This document shows positions 6,881 through 13,125 of a stretch of 13,661 nucleotides of DNA, piece after piece. The notes beneath the pieces are model-generated. The model saw only the letters and a program-made list of their open reading frames with translations, was not told the origin of the DNA and searched no databases. Position 1 is the first letter of the stretch. Every line of letters begins with the position of its first letter. This DNA is from JAAZXR01 sp040265175. Lineage in GTDB: Bacteria > Myxococcota_A > Polyangia > Nannocystales > Nannocystaceae. The DNA lies in NCBI GenBank assembly GCA_040265175.1, contig JBDQGY010000110.1, positions 1-13,661 on the forward strand, in the 5' to 3' direction. The position numbers were made by a program, and so were the translations under genes.

Positions 6881-8218
6881 CTACCCCCGCAGCTCGTCGT
6901 AGCGATCATTTTGCGAGCCAGGTGACGCCTCGCTCCACTCACCGGCGGACAGCGTCGCCCCGATCCACACTCCGCCCGTGACCACCGCGCCACCGCTGAT
7001 CTCGCCACCGTCGATGATCGCGTCGCCCATGACCCGAGCGTCCCCAGAGATTTTTGCGTCCCCAAACACCTTGGCTGCCCCCGACACCCGGGCCCCCCCA
7101 AAGACGCGAGCGTTATCGAAGACCTCAGCATCCCCGAGAATCTTCGCCTCTCCGTAGACCTCCGCGTCCCCGGACACCTGCGCGCCCTCGCTCACGCGTG
7201 CGCTCCCGTAGACTTTTGCGCTGCCAGCCACCCGGGTCGCGTCTCCTTCGATCCACGCGTGATCGTAGATCTGCGCCGCGTCCGCCACGGTCGCGTCCAA
7301 AACCTCCGCATTGCCGAAGACTTTGGCGCTCCCGTACACCTTTCCAGAGACGTTGGCGTTGTCGTAGACCTCGGCGCCGTGGACGACACCCACCACGCGG
7401 GCGTTCCCATAAACCTCCGCGCGATGCACATCTCCAGAGACGTCAGCGTTGTCGTAGACGATGGCACTGCTCACCCTCGCATCAGCGTGGACCCGAGCGT
7501 TCCCATACACGCGAGACGCGTGATAGACCCGCGCGTTGTCGTAAATTTTCGCGTTCCCCGACACCTCTGCCCGACCGTTACTCGCGAGTCGCTGGCGGAG
7601 GCCTGGCAAGAATACGCGGCACCCATAGACCTGGGCGTTCCCGTAGACTTCCGCGTTCCCGTGCACCTTCGCGTCGTGATAGATGTGCGCCCCTTCGAAG
7701 ATCTTGGCGTCCCCGTAGACCGAGGCGTCCTCGCTCACCCGCGCCTCACCGAACACCCTCGCGTGCTCACGCACAACCGCTCCACCGTATACTCGAGCGT
7801 TCCCGTGTACCTCCGCCGACCCAGCCACGATCGCTCGCTCACCGATCTGCGCATCGCCATAGACCTTGGCTCGACCCTCGATATGCCCCTCCCCCCATAT
7901 TTTGGCGTCCCCGTAGACCCGCGCGCCGCTAAACACCTCCGCGTTCCCACACACCCGAGCACCCCCGGCCACATGACCTCCTCCGTAGACCTTGGCCGCG
8001 TCCCCCACCTGTGCGCGCCCTTGCACCCGCGCCTCCTCGTACACCGCTGCGTCCCCAAAGATCTGCGCGTACCCGCCCACCCTCGCGTTCCCGAAGATCC
8101 GCGCCTTCCCGTAGATCTGGCAGCGCTCGAACACCACCGCGTCTTCCAATACCGTCGCGTCGTCATAGACCTGCGCGTCCCCGCGCAGCTCACCTGCACA
8201 TCCACCTTTATTCGCCAT
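6881..8218 (-). CDS. Giant hexapeptide-repeat (left-handed beta-helix) solenoid protein, YdcK-like
   Basis: The 445-residue protein is almost wholly hexapeptide repeats of the form [NDG]-A-[RKE]-[VI]-[YFS]-[GDE]. Thirty-one run without a break at residues 14-199. A 16-residue non-repeat insertion (200-215) and about 32 further, less regular repeats to 420 follow, then a polar 25-residue tail. Such repeats fold as left-handed parallel beta-helices with three hexads per turn, so roughly 20 turns are predicted. I see no separate catalytic domain, signal peptide or membrane helix. Hexapeptide acyltransferases have far fewer turns; the closest thing I recall is YdcK of enteric bacteria. A scaffold, spacer or polymer-forming role is inference. 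I chose the ATG at 8218 because repeats begin 13 residues later and TACAAT lies exactly 6 nt upstream. An in-frame GTG at 8284 and ATG at 8269 would add 22 or 17 residues. Confidence 0.88.
   Translation of the reverse strand: MANKGGCAGELRGDAQVYDDATVLEDAVVFERCQIYGKARIFGNARVGGYAQIFGDAAVYEEARVQGRAQVGDAAKVYGGGHVAGGARVCGNAEVFSGARVYGDAKIWGEGHIEGRAKVYGDAQIGERAIVAGSAEVHGNARVYGGAVVREHARVFGEARVSEDASVYGDAKIFEGAHIYHDAKVHGNAEVYGNAQVYGCRVFLPGLRQRLASNGRAEVSGNAKIYDNARVYHASRVYGNARVHADARVSSAIVYDNADVSGDVHRAEVYGNARVVGVVHGAEVYDNANVSGKVYGSAKVFGNAEVLDATVADAAQIYDHAWIEGDATRVAGSAKVYGSARVSEGAQVSGDAEVYGEAKILGDAEVFDNARVFGGARVSGAAKVFGDAKISGDARVMGDAIIDGGEISGGAVVTGGVWIGATLSAGEWSEASPGSQNDRYDELRG
7331..7465 (-). repeat. Three tandem 15-residue (45-bp) variant repeats inside the solenoid gene
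   Basis: Residues 252-296 break the 6-residue rhythm into three 15-mers: AIVYDNADVSGDVHR, AEVYGNARVVGVVHG and AEVYDNANVSGKVYG. At DNA level, 26-bp segments at 7344-7369 and 7434-7459 are 90 bp apart and identical except for two bases. This indicates fairly recent duplication of 45-bp units. Each 15-mer reads as 5+6+4 residues, a shortened solenoid turn. Confidence 0.8.
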
Positions 8219-8224
8219 AGGCTC

Positions 8225-8230
8225 ATTGTA
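8225..8230 (-). promoter_or_regulatory. Putative -10 element (TACAAT) of the solenoid gene
   Basis: Minus-strand TACAAT, close to the TATAAT consensus, is followed by exactly 6 nt and the ATG at 8218. TTGCGT (plus-strand 8250-8255) could serve as -35, although its 19-nt spacer is long. There is no ribosome binding site. The element decides the start codon and would place the two more upstream alternative starts before the transcript. Confidence 0.6.
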
Positions 8231-8827
8231 GGCACCCCACCAAAGAGCTACGCAACCACCGCGCCTCATTCGAGCGGATAACACCGATTGAACCGTCGCC
8301 GCGGCTTCTCACCACAGCGTCTCCCGCGAACGACGACAAACAGGCCCACCGGCTCTCACCGCGTAGCCGCGGCGCGCACGGACGCCGCCCCCCATCGCGC
8401 CCGCTATCCCTCGCGTCCCCCTGCGCTCGCGCAGTCACATCCGCGGGACTCCGCCACTGTGCGGGCACCCCCCACGGCCCTCCGAAACCCGCGCACAGAT
8501 TGCGGCGACGCGAATGGGCCACGCCTCGCTCGTCACGGTGTGCGCGAATGACGTGCCGCGTGCTCGAGCGGCGCAGGTCCTGTGTCGGCATCGATCACTG
8601 CGTTCTCTGAGTCCCTCCACCGAGCAAGGGAGGCCCCCTGAACATCGCAGACGCTTTATTCCCGGGTCTATCAAGGTCGTCTTCACGCCGTCATCGGTTT
8701 CGCCCCCGTGCACCACCCGTCGAGAAAATGTTCGCTTTCCTCGGGTAGGGGGAACCACCACTCGCGTCGACGACCGGTACGAGCCGCCGCGGGGTGCAAA
8801 CCCTCAAAAATAGAGCAGTCTCTCCGC
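8231..8827. other. Non-coding interval between divergent solenoid and GST genes
   Basis: About 0.6 kb without a convincing gene. Open frames on both strands (for example 8223-8591 minus and 8514-8813 plus) are rich in Arg, Pro and Ser, have no hydrophobic core and no recognisable motif. The part after about 8640 is visibly richer in A and T than the genes, as expected for regulatory DNA. I found no tRNA-like T-loop, long inverted repeat or tandem repeat. It presumably carries both divergent promoters. Confidence 0.6.
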
Positions 8828-9457
8828 GTGCTGCTGCTCGTCGCTCAAGACCTCTGCCCGTACGTACAGCGCTGTCGAGTGTTGCTCGAAGAGACGGGCA
8901 CGCCCTACGTCACAGAATATATCCGGCTCGATCGAAAGCCCCAGTGGTTTCTCGACATGTCGCCCTCGGGGACCGTGCCGCTGATGATTCATGACGACGT
9001 CGTGATGGACGACTCCCTCGCCATCAACGAGTACATCGATTCCCAGTGGGGCGAGCGAACAGTTCCCGAAGCCCCCGACGCCCGCGAACAGCTCAACGAG
9101 AGGCTCTCGCCCTTATCCGAGGCGACCGTGTTGCTGTGGAAGGCGTGTGTCGCGAAATCCCCCAAAGACCGAGAGTTCGAGCTTCGGCGATTGGAGGAGG
9201 CCCTTGGACGCCTCTCCTTGTCGCGCGCCGTCCCCCCTGAGGATGAATCCATGGACCTGTTCGAGTGCGCGCTGGTCCCGCTAGGGCTGCGACTGCGTTG
9301 GATGGCCAGCGTTGAGGCGTTCCCCGTGTTTGAAATGCCTTCCGCTCTCGACACCTGGCTTGATGCGGCCCTCCGGCGCCCGAGCGCCACCAACTCGATC
9401 CTCCCACACGTGCCTGAAAAGTTTGACAGGTGGCTTCGCTCCAACCTCCACTCCTGA
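8828..9457 (+). CDS. Glutathione S-transferase family protein (omega/SspA-like, Cys type)
   Basis: From the GTG at 8828 the protein has 209 residues, the usual GST size. The thioredoxin-like domain begins at once with MLLLVAQDLCPYVQRCRVLL. Cys10 lies in a CPY motif at the position of the omega-class catalytic cysteine. KPQWFLDMSPSGTVPLM (37-53) contains the conserved cis-proline (P51), and DDSLAINEYI (61-70) is the glutathione-binding Asp-Ser turn and helix. The C-terminal helical domain is divergent. Omega and SspA relatives act as thioltransferases or dehydroascorbate reductases, or bind RNA polymerase; which applies here cannot be told. The open frame extends upstream to 8708, but those 40 residues are Arg/Ser/Pro-rich and un-GST-like, so I reject them. 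No good ribosome binding site is seen. The gene converges on rpmG across a terminator. Confidence 0.85.
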   Translation: MLLLVAQDLCPYVQRCRVLLEETGTPYVTEYIRLDRKPQWFLDMSPSGTVPLMIHDDVVMDDSLAINEYIDSQWGERTVPEAPDAREQLNERLSPLSEATVLLWKACVAKSPKDREFELRRLEEALGRLSLSRAVPPEDESMDLFECALVPLGLRLRWMASVEAFPVFEMPSALDTWLDAALRRPSATNSILPHVPEKFDRWLRSNLHS

Positions 9458-9494
9458 CGTCGAGGGCTCGCACAGAGCGCCACCAAGAATGACA

Positions 9495-9524
9495 AAACCT
9501 CGCGACCAGACGGTGGCGAGGTTT
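9495..9524 (-). terminator. Intrinsic terminator of the rpmG transcript
   Basis: AAACCTCGC (9495-9503) and GCGAGGTTT (9516-9524) form a perfect 9-bp stem with a 12-nt loop. On the minus strand the stem starts 19 nt after the rpmG stop and is followed by a T-rich tract (TTTTGTCATTCTT). On the plus strand no T-run follows, though the hairpin could still reduce read-through from the GST gene. Confidence 0.75.
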
Positions 9525-9543
9525 CGCTTCGCGAGGGTGTCGC

Positions 9544-9714
9544 CTACTTCTTCGAGTGGCTGGGCATCTTCTGCTCCACGAACTCCACGTGCTTGCGAGC
9601 GCGCGCGTCGTATTTCCTCAACCGAATCTTCTCCGGTGAGTTCCGTCGATTCTTGATCGTGTAGTAGTGGTAGCCGGTGCCGGCGGTGGATACGAGTCGA
9701 ACTTTTTCGCGCAT
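9544..9714 (-). CDS. rpmG: 50S ribosomal protein L33, cysteine-free form
   Basis: This 56-residue basic protein of the large ribosomal subunit shows the family core: MREKVRLVSTAGTGYHYYTI, then KNRRNSPEKIRLRKYD and HVEFVEQK. It contains no cysteines, so it is the zinc-independent (C-minus) paralogue type, as in E. coli. The C-terminal PSHSKK tail is a short lineage extension. The ATG at 9714 is supported by a strong purine tract (GGGGGGAG) about 7 nt upstream and by alignment to the family; the frame is open further upstream but that part is not L33. A good promoter precedes it and a terminator follows, so it is a self-contained single-gene unit in addition to any read-through from the methyltransferase gene. 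Confidence 0.96.
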   Translation of the reverse strand: MREKVRLVSTAGTGYHYYTIKNRRNSPEKIRLRKYDARARKHVEFVEQKMPSHSKK

Positions 9715-9742
9715 GGCTGCTCTCCCCCCGATGGGGACTCGC

Positions 9743-9771
9743 AACCTAGGGGCATCGAGCCCGCAGTGCAA
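9743..9771 (-). promoter_or_regulatory. Sigma-70-type promoter of rpmG
   Basis: On the minus strand TTGCAC (plus 9766-9771) and TAGGTT (plus 9743-9748) are separated by exactly 17 nt. This leaves a leader of about 20 nt that carries the rpmG ribosome binding site. It is the clearest -35/-10 pair in the window and sits in the gap between the methyltransferase stop and rpmG. It contrasts with the leaderless-type promoters elsewhere. Confidence 0.75.
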
Positions 9772-9824
9772 GCCTAGACGCACGCAGAACGATGTCAGAG
9801 ATGCGGGAATTGCGCAGATTGTGT

Positions 9825-10607
9825 TTAGCGCGCGATCCGGTCACGTCGGGCGATTTCAAAACCCACCACCGCGGCCGCCACCGCGACGTTGAGGGACTCA
9901 GCACCCGGCGCCATAGGGATCCTCCATCGCTCCTTTGACGCCCCCAGGACGGCCGTGGAGAGCCCAGAGGTCTCGTTGCCGAGCGCGATGGCACACCGCG
10001 CTGGCACGGTCACATCGTCGAGGGCGTCCGCGCTTGCGCCCGTGAGGCCCACGAGTGTCACCCCGTGCGCCTCGAGCAACGAGATCGCCTCCTTGACCGT
10101 GGCCACACGGAGCACGGGCGCCTCGTAGGCCATGCCCGCCGACGCCTTGATCACCATGGGCCCTACCTCGGGGCACCCGCGCCGCGGCAACACCACGCCG
10201 CCCACGCCGCACGCGACGGCGCTTCTTAAAATCATGCCCACGTTGGAGGCGTTGGTCACCCCGTCCAACATCCACAGCCGCAACGTCGCGTCCGCGCTCT
10301 GGGAAGACAACCATCGCGAGAGCGAGGCCATGCGCGGCGCCTCCACGTCTGCCGCGACTCCCTGGTCTTGTTTCGCGTTGCGCGACAGCTTGGTCACGAG
10401 CGCCGCGTCCCCGCGCTCCACCTCCACCCCCCGCGCCGCCGCGAGCTCGAGGATCTTCCGAGCGATGGGCCCCCGCGCGCGAACATCCAACACGATTCGT
10501 CGGATCGTTCGATTCTCTTGCTCGAGCAACTCGATGACTGGCTTGCGACCGTAAACGGTGATGAAGCGGTCGCGGGGATGTCTTGAATCAGTCACGGCGT
10601 CCGTCAT
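9825..10607 (-). CDS. TrmH/SpoU (SPOUT) family RNA 2'-O-ribose methyltransferase
   Basis: The 260-residue protein has an N-terminal SpoU substrate-binding domain (about 17-90, starting VYGRKPVIELL) and a C-terminal trefoil-knot methyltransferase domain. Motif 1 is DGVTNASNVGMILRSAVACG (115-134), with the conserved Asn and the presumed catalytic Arg128. Motif 2 is ALGNETSGLS (208-217). Motif 3 is IPMAPGAESLNVAVAAAVVG (230-249), which with motif 2 binds S-adenosylmethionine. It would methylate a ribose 2'-OH in rRNA, as RlmB does, or in tRNA; the target cannot be assigned. The ATG at 10607 lies inside the end of the upstream 187-residue gene (20-bp overlap), with GGAG 4 nt before it, so translation is likely coupled. 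Its neighbour rpmG fits a ribosome theme. Confidence 0.93.
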   Translation of the reverse strand: MTDAVTDSRHPRDRFITVYGRKPVIELLEQENRTIRRIVLDVRARGPIARKILELAAARGVEVERGDAALVTKLSRNAKQDQGVAADVEAPRMASLSRWLSSQSADATLRLWMLDGVTNASNVGMILRSAVACGVGGVVLPRRGCPEVGPMVIKASAGMAYEAPVLRVATVKEAISLLEAHGVTLVGLTGASADALDDVTVPARCAIALGNETSGLSTAVLGASKERWRIPMAPGAESLNVAVAAAVVGFEIARRDRIAR

Positions 10608-11151
10608 TGAACTCCATCCTCATCGCGTGCGCGAGGCGTGTCACTTCTTGATGCGTTTCGAGATTCGCGGGCCAGTAGTCTTCAGCCCCGAGTCGGTACA
10701 GTAACGCTGGATGGTCTAGTTTGCCCACTCGAAGGTTCTCAATTTTGATCCGCGGTATGCGAACCACCGTCACCTGAGTGCCACATGGCTTCTCACCGAG
10801 CACACGAAGCCGTTCACTCCCCACCTCCACCGGCCAAAGCACCACCACCTCGGTCCCCGCCGTGAACGTCGAGGAGGCGCTTTGAACGCCCCCTTGTCCG
10901 TTGTCCATGCGCCGCACATTCCCGAGCAAGGCCCAGCGTGTGGTGCGTGGGTGGCGACGCACGGGCAAGCTCGGATCGAGCGTGCGGAGCGCCTCAGGGG
11001 CAGCCACCACCATCACCTCCCCCGCCGACAACACCCACCGGGCGCTGACGTGGCGAGGATGGATCTCGAGCCACGCGGACAGGCACCGAAGGGCTGCGCC
11101 GTGGGCCGAGCCGTCGGTGAGATCTGGCAGCGTAATCACGGCGGTCTCCAC
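10588..11151 (-). CDS. Uncharacterised 187-residue protein coupled to the RNA methyltransferase
   Basis: I do not recognise this family. The soluble-looking protein has no signal peptide or membrane helix and few cysteines (C23, C123). The N-terminal half suggests an alpha/beta fold (ETAVITLPDL, then VLSAGEVMVVAAPEAL). The middle (FTAGTEVVVLWPVEVGSERL, 96-115) and VTVVRIPRIKIENLRVGKL (127-145) look like consecutive beta strands. The C-terminus is helical and charged. The coding case rests on coherent hydrophobic patterning, a GTG start at 11151 with TAGGCT exactly 6 nt upstream, and a 20-bp overlap with the methyltransferase start. It leads the unit that includes the methyltransferase and perhaps rpmG, so a role in RNA or ribosome function is a guess by association only. 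Confidence 0.75.
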   Translation of the reverse strand: METAVITLPDLTDGSAHGAALRCLSAWLEIHPRHVSARWVLSAGEVMVVAAPEALRTLDPSLPVRRHPRTTRWALLGNVRRMDNGQGGVQSASSTFTAGTEVVVLWPVEVGSERLRVLGEKPCGTQVTVVRIPRIKIENLRVGKLDHPALLYRLGAEDYWPANLETHQEVTRLAHAMRMEFNDGRRD

Positions 11152-11157
11152 ACGGCG

Positions 11158-11163
11158 AGCCTA
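11158..11163 (-). promoter_or_regulatory. Putative -10 element (TAGGCT) of the 187-residue gene and methyltransferase unit
   Basis: Minus-strand TAGGCT is followed by 6 nt and the GTG at 11151, with no ribosome binding site. No good -35 is visible. It is back to back with the promoter of the sensor-like gene, the two -10 elements being 28 bp apart, so the two -35 regions must overlap. Confidence 0.5.
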
Positions 11164-11191
11164 CAGCATCCTGCGACACCGCGGACGCTGG

Positions 11192-11197
11192 TATCCT
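11192..11197 (+). promoter_or_regulatory. Putative -10 element (TATCCT) of the sensor-like gene
   Basis: TATCCT is followed by exactly 6 nt and the ATG at 11204, so the transcript is predicted to begin at the start codon. The sequence before the ATG (CCGTCC) cannot pair with the 3' end of 16S rRNA. No clear -35 is present. Confidence 0.5.
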
Positions 11198-11203
11198 CCG
11201 TCC

Positions 11204-12103
11204 ATGCAACTACGCACGGGTGGCAAGATCCTCGTCACCGTCATATCTCTCGCCGCAGCCCTGCTCGGCGGCGCCGCGCTCGTTCAGCGAAAGACCGCGG
11301 ACATCACCGCGAGCGAGCGGGATCATCTGTTGCATCTTATCGCGCGGACCCAGACGGAGATGGCGGTGTCACAGCTCAACGACGCCTCCTCCCACGCCAC
11401 GCGCCTGACCCGGGCGCTGGTCGAGGCGACCGACCCGCGCGCGCCGGCCTCGTCCGTAGAGGCGCTTGAGCGTGCGGCGAGACGCTGGATGCGCGCGGAC
11501 CCCTCGCTACGCGAAGTTGCCCTCGACGGCCATCCCGCGGGCGACGTCCGGTGGGACCGCAGCGAAGGGTCCCGAGGATCCCCGACGATTCCCCCAACCG
11601 AGGGCGAAGGACCGACCCGCGCGGGCGAGGGCGCGCGCCCCGGCGTCACGGTGGAAGAGCGACGTCTCCACACCGTGGTGGACGGCTCCGAGCGAACGCC
11701 CATGCTCCACCTCCGCGGACGAGTACAACCAGCGGATCCCGCCGCGGCGCCGTGGTTCATCACGGTTCAAGTTGACCTGTCGTCCGCGCTGCGGGCTTTG
11801 GCACGAGGACCCGGGCATCGCTTCGGGCACCTGGCCCTCCTAACCGCGGAAGAAGAGATCACGTGGGGTCCCACGCAGCGCTATGAAGATGGCGGGAGCG
11901 GGTGGGTTGAACTGGAGGACGCACACATCGTCGAGGCCTGTCGGGCGTGGAGAGCCGCTGGCGCCGCGCCGGACCGCTTCACACCCTTCCACCACGACTC
12001 ACACGTCTTCGCCGTCCGCGGTCGTACGCTTGACACCTTTGATCCCTCCCCCACCACGGTGTGTATCGTCCTCCCACGCCGCGGCTACAGCGGCCTGTTT
12101 TAG
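11204..12103 (+). CDS. Orphan membrane-anchored extracytoplasmic sensor-like protein
   Basis: The 299-residue protein has one N-terminal transmembrane helix (about 9-28, basic residues before it). An alpha-helical region (about 35-97) follows, then an alpha/beta part with SLREVALDGH (101-110), a Gly/Pro/Glu-rich low-complexity loop (about 117-150), APWFITVQVDLSSALRALA (182-200) and HLALLTAEEEITWGPTQRYE (209-228). This order resembles the periplasmic Cache-type input domain of myxobacterial-style receptors and histidine kinases. A second membrane helix and any HAMP, kinase, cyclase or chemotaxis output domain are absent; the protein simply stops. I therefore call it a stand-alone sensor-like protein of unknown partner, with Cache kinship only inferred. 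The ATG at 11204 is chosen because the membrane helix starts there. The frame is open back to 10901, but that part is antisense to the neighbour gene. Confidence 0.75.
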   Translation: MQLRTGGKILVTVISLAAALLGGAALVQRKTADITASERDHLLHLIARTQTEMAVSQLNDASSHATRLTRALVEATDPRAPASSVEALERAARRWMRADPSLREVALDGHPAGDVRWDRSEGSRGSPTIPPTEGEGPTRAGEGARPGVTVEERRLHTVVDGSERTPMLHLRGRVQPADPAAAPWFITVQVDLSSALRALARGPGHRFGHLALLTAEEEITWGPTQRYEDGGSGWVELEDAHIVEACRAWRAAGAAPDRFTPFHHDSHVFAVRGRTLDTFDPSPTTVCIVLPRRGYSGLF

Positions 12104-13125
12104 GCGGGACCCACCTCGGGGACCGCCCCACGGCCCGCGCTCACCAGCCGCAGCACCTCCCAATAGCCGCTCGCGAACCGGGCGGGAGGGATCGCTCCGC
12201 GTTCCGTCAACAGCGCGTGCATGCGCGGGAGCGATTGATGCGGCACAGTCATCAGCAGGTGATGCTCAAGGTGGTAGTTGACGTTGTGAGGGGCCACCGT
12301 CAAACGCGCCAAGAGGTGCGCCCGCGTGGTGCGAGTGTGCAAAAATGGATTCTCCTCCATGCTGGTGCACGCGTGCTCCGCCAAGGCGCGAAGCCTCAAA
12401 AACAAGCTGAAGGTCGTCAGGTACGCGAGCAACCACAACGCGTAGGTCCAGCCAATCCCTGCCCACCAAAGGGTGCCCGCCATCGCCGCGTTGGTGACGA
12501 TCACCGGCCCTAGATTCCGAACCCCCAGTCCGAGCACGTGGGCCAGTCCCGCCTCGGCCACGGGGTGTTGACGCCTGGCCCCCGTCGACGCGGTGTAGGA
12601 CAAAAATCCCAGGTCCATCGCGACGAGTCCGACGATCCTCCGCGCGCCGGTCACCCCCAAAAGATCGCGGGCGAGCTTTCGCACGAGACTCGCTGCGCTG
12701 GTCGGGAACGGCGTCACCAGCCCGAGATCTGGATCTCGCGAGGAGTTGGCATGGTTGTGGTGTTGAAGGTGATGTACCCGGTAGGCCGCGAGGCGACTCC
12801 ACACCGGCGCCGCACACAGCCACGTTCCGAGGACGTCGTTGAGCGCGCGAGTCCGAAACAAGGAGCGATGAGACGCCTCGTGCATCAGGATCGAGAGCCC
12901 AAGCTGCCGCCCGCCGAGCACCAACAACGCGAGCATTACTGTGAGCGTTGACGGCCACAAACCCGCGACGACAAAGCTCCCCATGATGAGCCCCCAAGAC
13001 ACCAGGAGGGCGCGGACCCCTGCCGCGTCAGACAGCCGCGTCAACGAGCGAATCTCGTCCGCGCTCAGCACCTCCCGCACGCTCGTGAAGGGCGCCTTGG
13101 GAGGCGACGCGTGCGCGCCCGTCAT
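12100..13125 (-). CDS. Membrane fatty acid desaturase (FADS-type, di-iron)
   Basis: The 341-residue protein carries the three histidine boxes that bind the di-iron centre: HEASH (82-86), HHLQHH (118-123) and HLEHH (285-289), with an additional LAEHA (248-252). Hydrophobic helices lie at about 39-80 (two), 200-222 and 224-245, placing the active site at the cytoplasmic membrane face. It would insert a double bond in an acyl chain using oxygen and an electron donor; chain and position are not readable. The ATG at 13125 overlaps the stop of the upstream gene (ATGA), which decides the start. The frame is open a further 28 residues upstream, but that stretch is Gly/Ala-rich filler inside the neighbour. 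Its TAA interlocks with the TAG of the facing sensor-like gene at 12100-12103. Confidence 0.93.
   Translation of the reverse strand: MTGAHASPPKAPFTSVREVLSADEIRSLTRLSDAAGVRALLVSWGLIMGSFVVAGLWPSTLTVMLALLVLGGRQLGLSILMHEASHRSLFRTRALNDVLGTWLCAAPVWSRLAAYRVHHLQHHNHANSSRDPDLGLVTPFPTSAASLVRKLARDLLGVTGARRIVGLVAMDLGFLSYTASTGARRQHPVAEAGLAHVLGLGVRNLGPVIVTNAAMAGTLWWAGIGWTYALWLLAYLTTFSLFLRLRALAEHACTSMEENPFLHTRTTRAHLLARLTVAPHNVNYHLEHHLLMTVPHQSLPRMHALLTERGAIPPARFASGYWEVLRLVSAGRGAVPEVGPA

Noticed and set aside
6950..8200. Periodic short DNA repeats that could be taken for a CRISPR or non-coding satellite array
   Set aside because: The period is 18 bp with variable third positions and is explained by hexapeptide coding. 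There are no direct repeats with unique spacers and no cas genes.
6881..8218. Ice-binding (antifreeze) protein interpretation of the beta-helix
   Set aside because: Beta-helical ice-binding proteins display regular Thr-x-Thr arrays on one face. Threonine is rare here and the exposed positions are mostly Arg, Lys, Glu, Gln and Tyr.
7259..8281. A 340-codon open frame on the plus strand, opposite the solenoid gene
   Set aside because: It is the mirror of the repeat coding sequence: its own repetitiveness and lack of stops follow from the minus-strand hexad codons (for example NA-x-V-Y-G). The minus-strand product has a coherent beta-helix pattern and a promoter; the plus-strand one does not.
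8272..8283. GAGCGGATAACA, identical to 12 bases of the E. coli lac operator
   Set aside because: Only part of the operator is matched, the symmetric partner half is absent, and no lac genes or LacI-type regulator are present. Taken as coincidence.
10901..11203. A 101-codon upstream extension of the sensor-like gene
   Set aside because: It is antisense to the 187-residue gene, Arg/Ser-rich, and would bury the membrane helix in mid-protein. The ATG at 11204 is supported by helix position and the TATCCT element.
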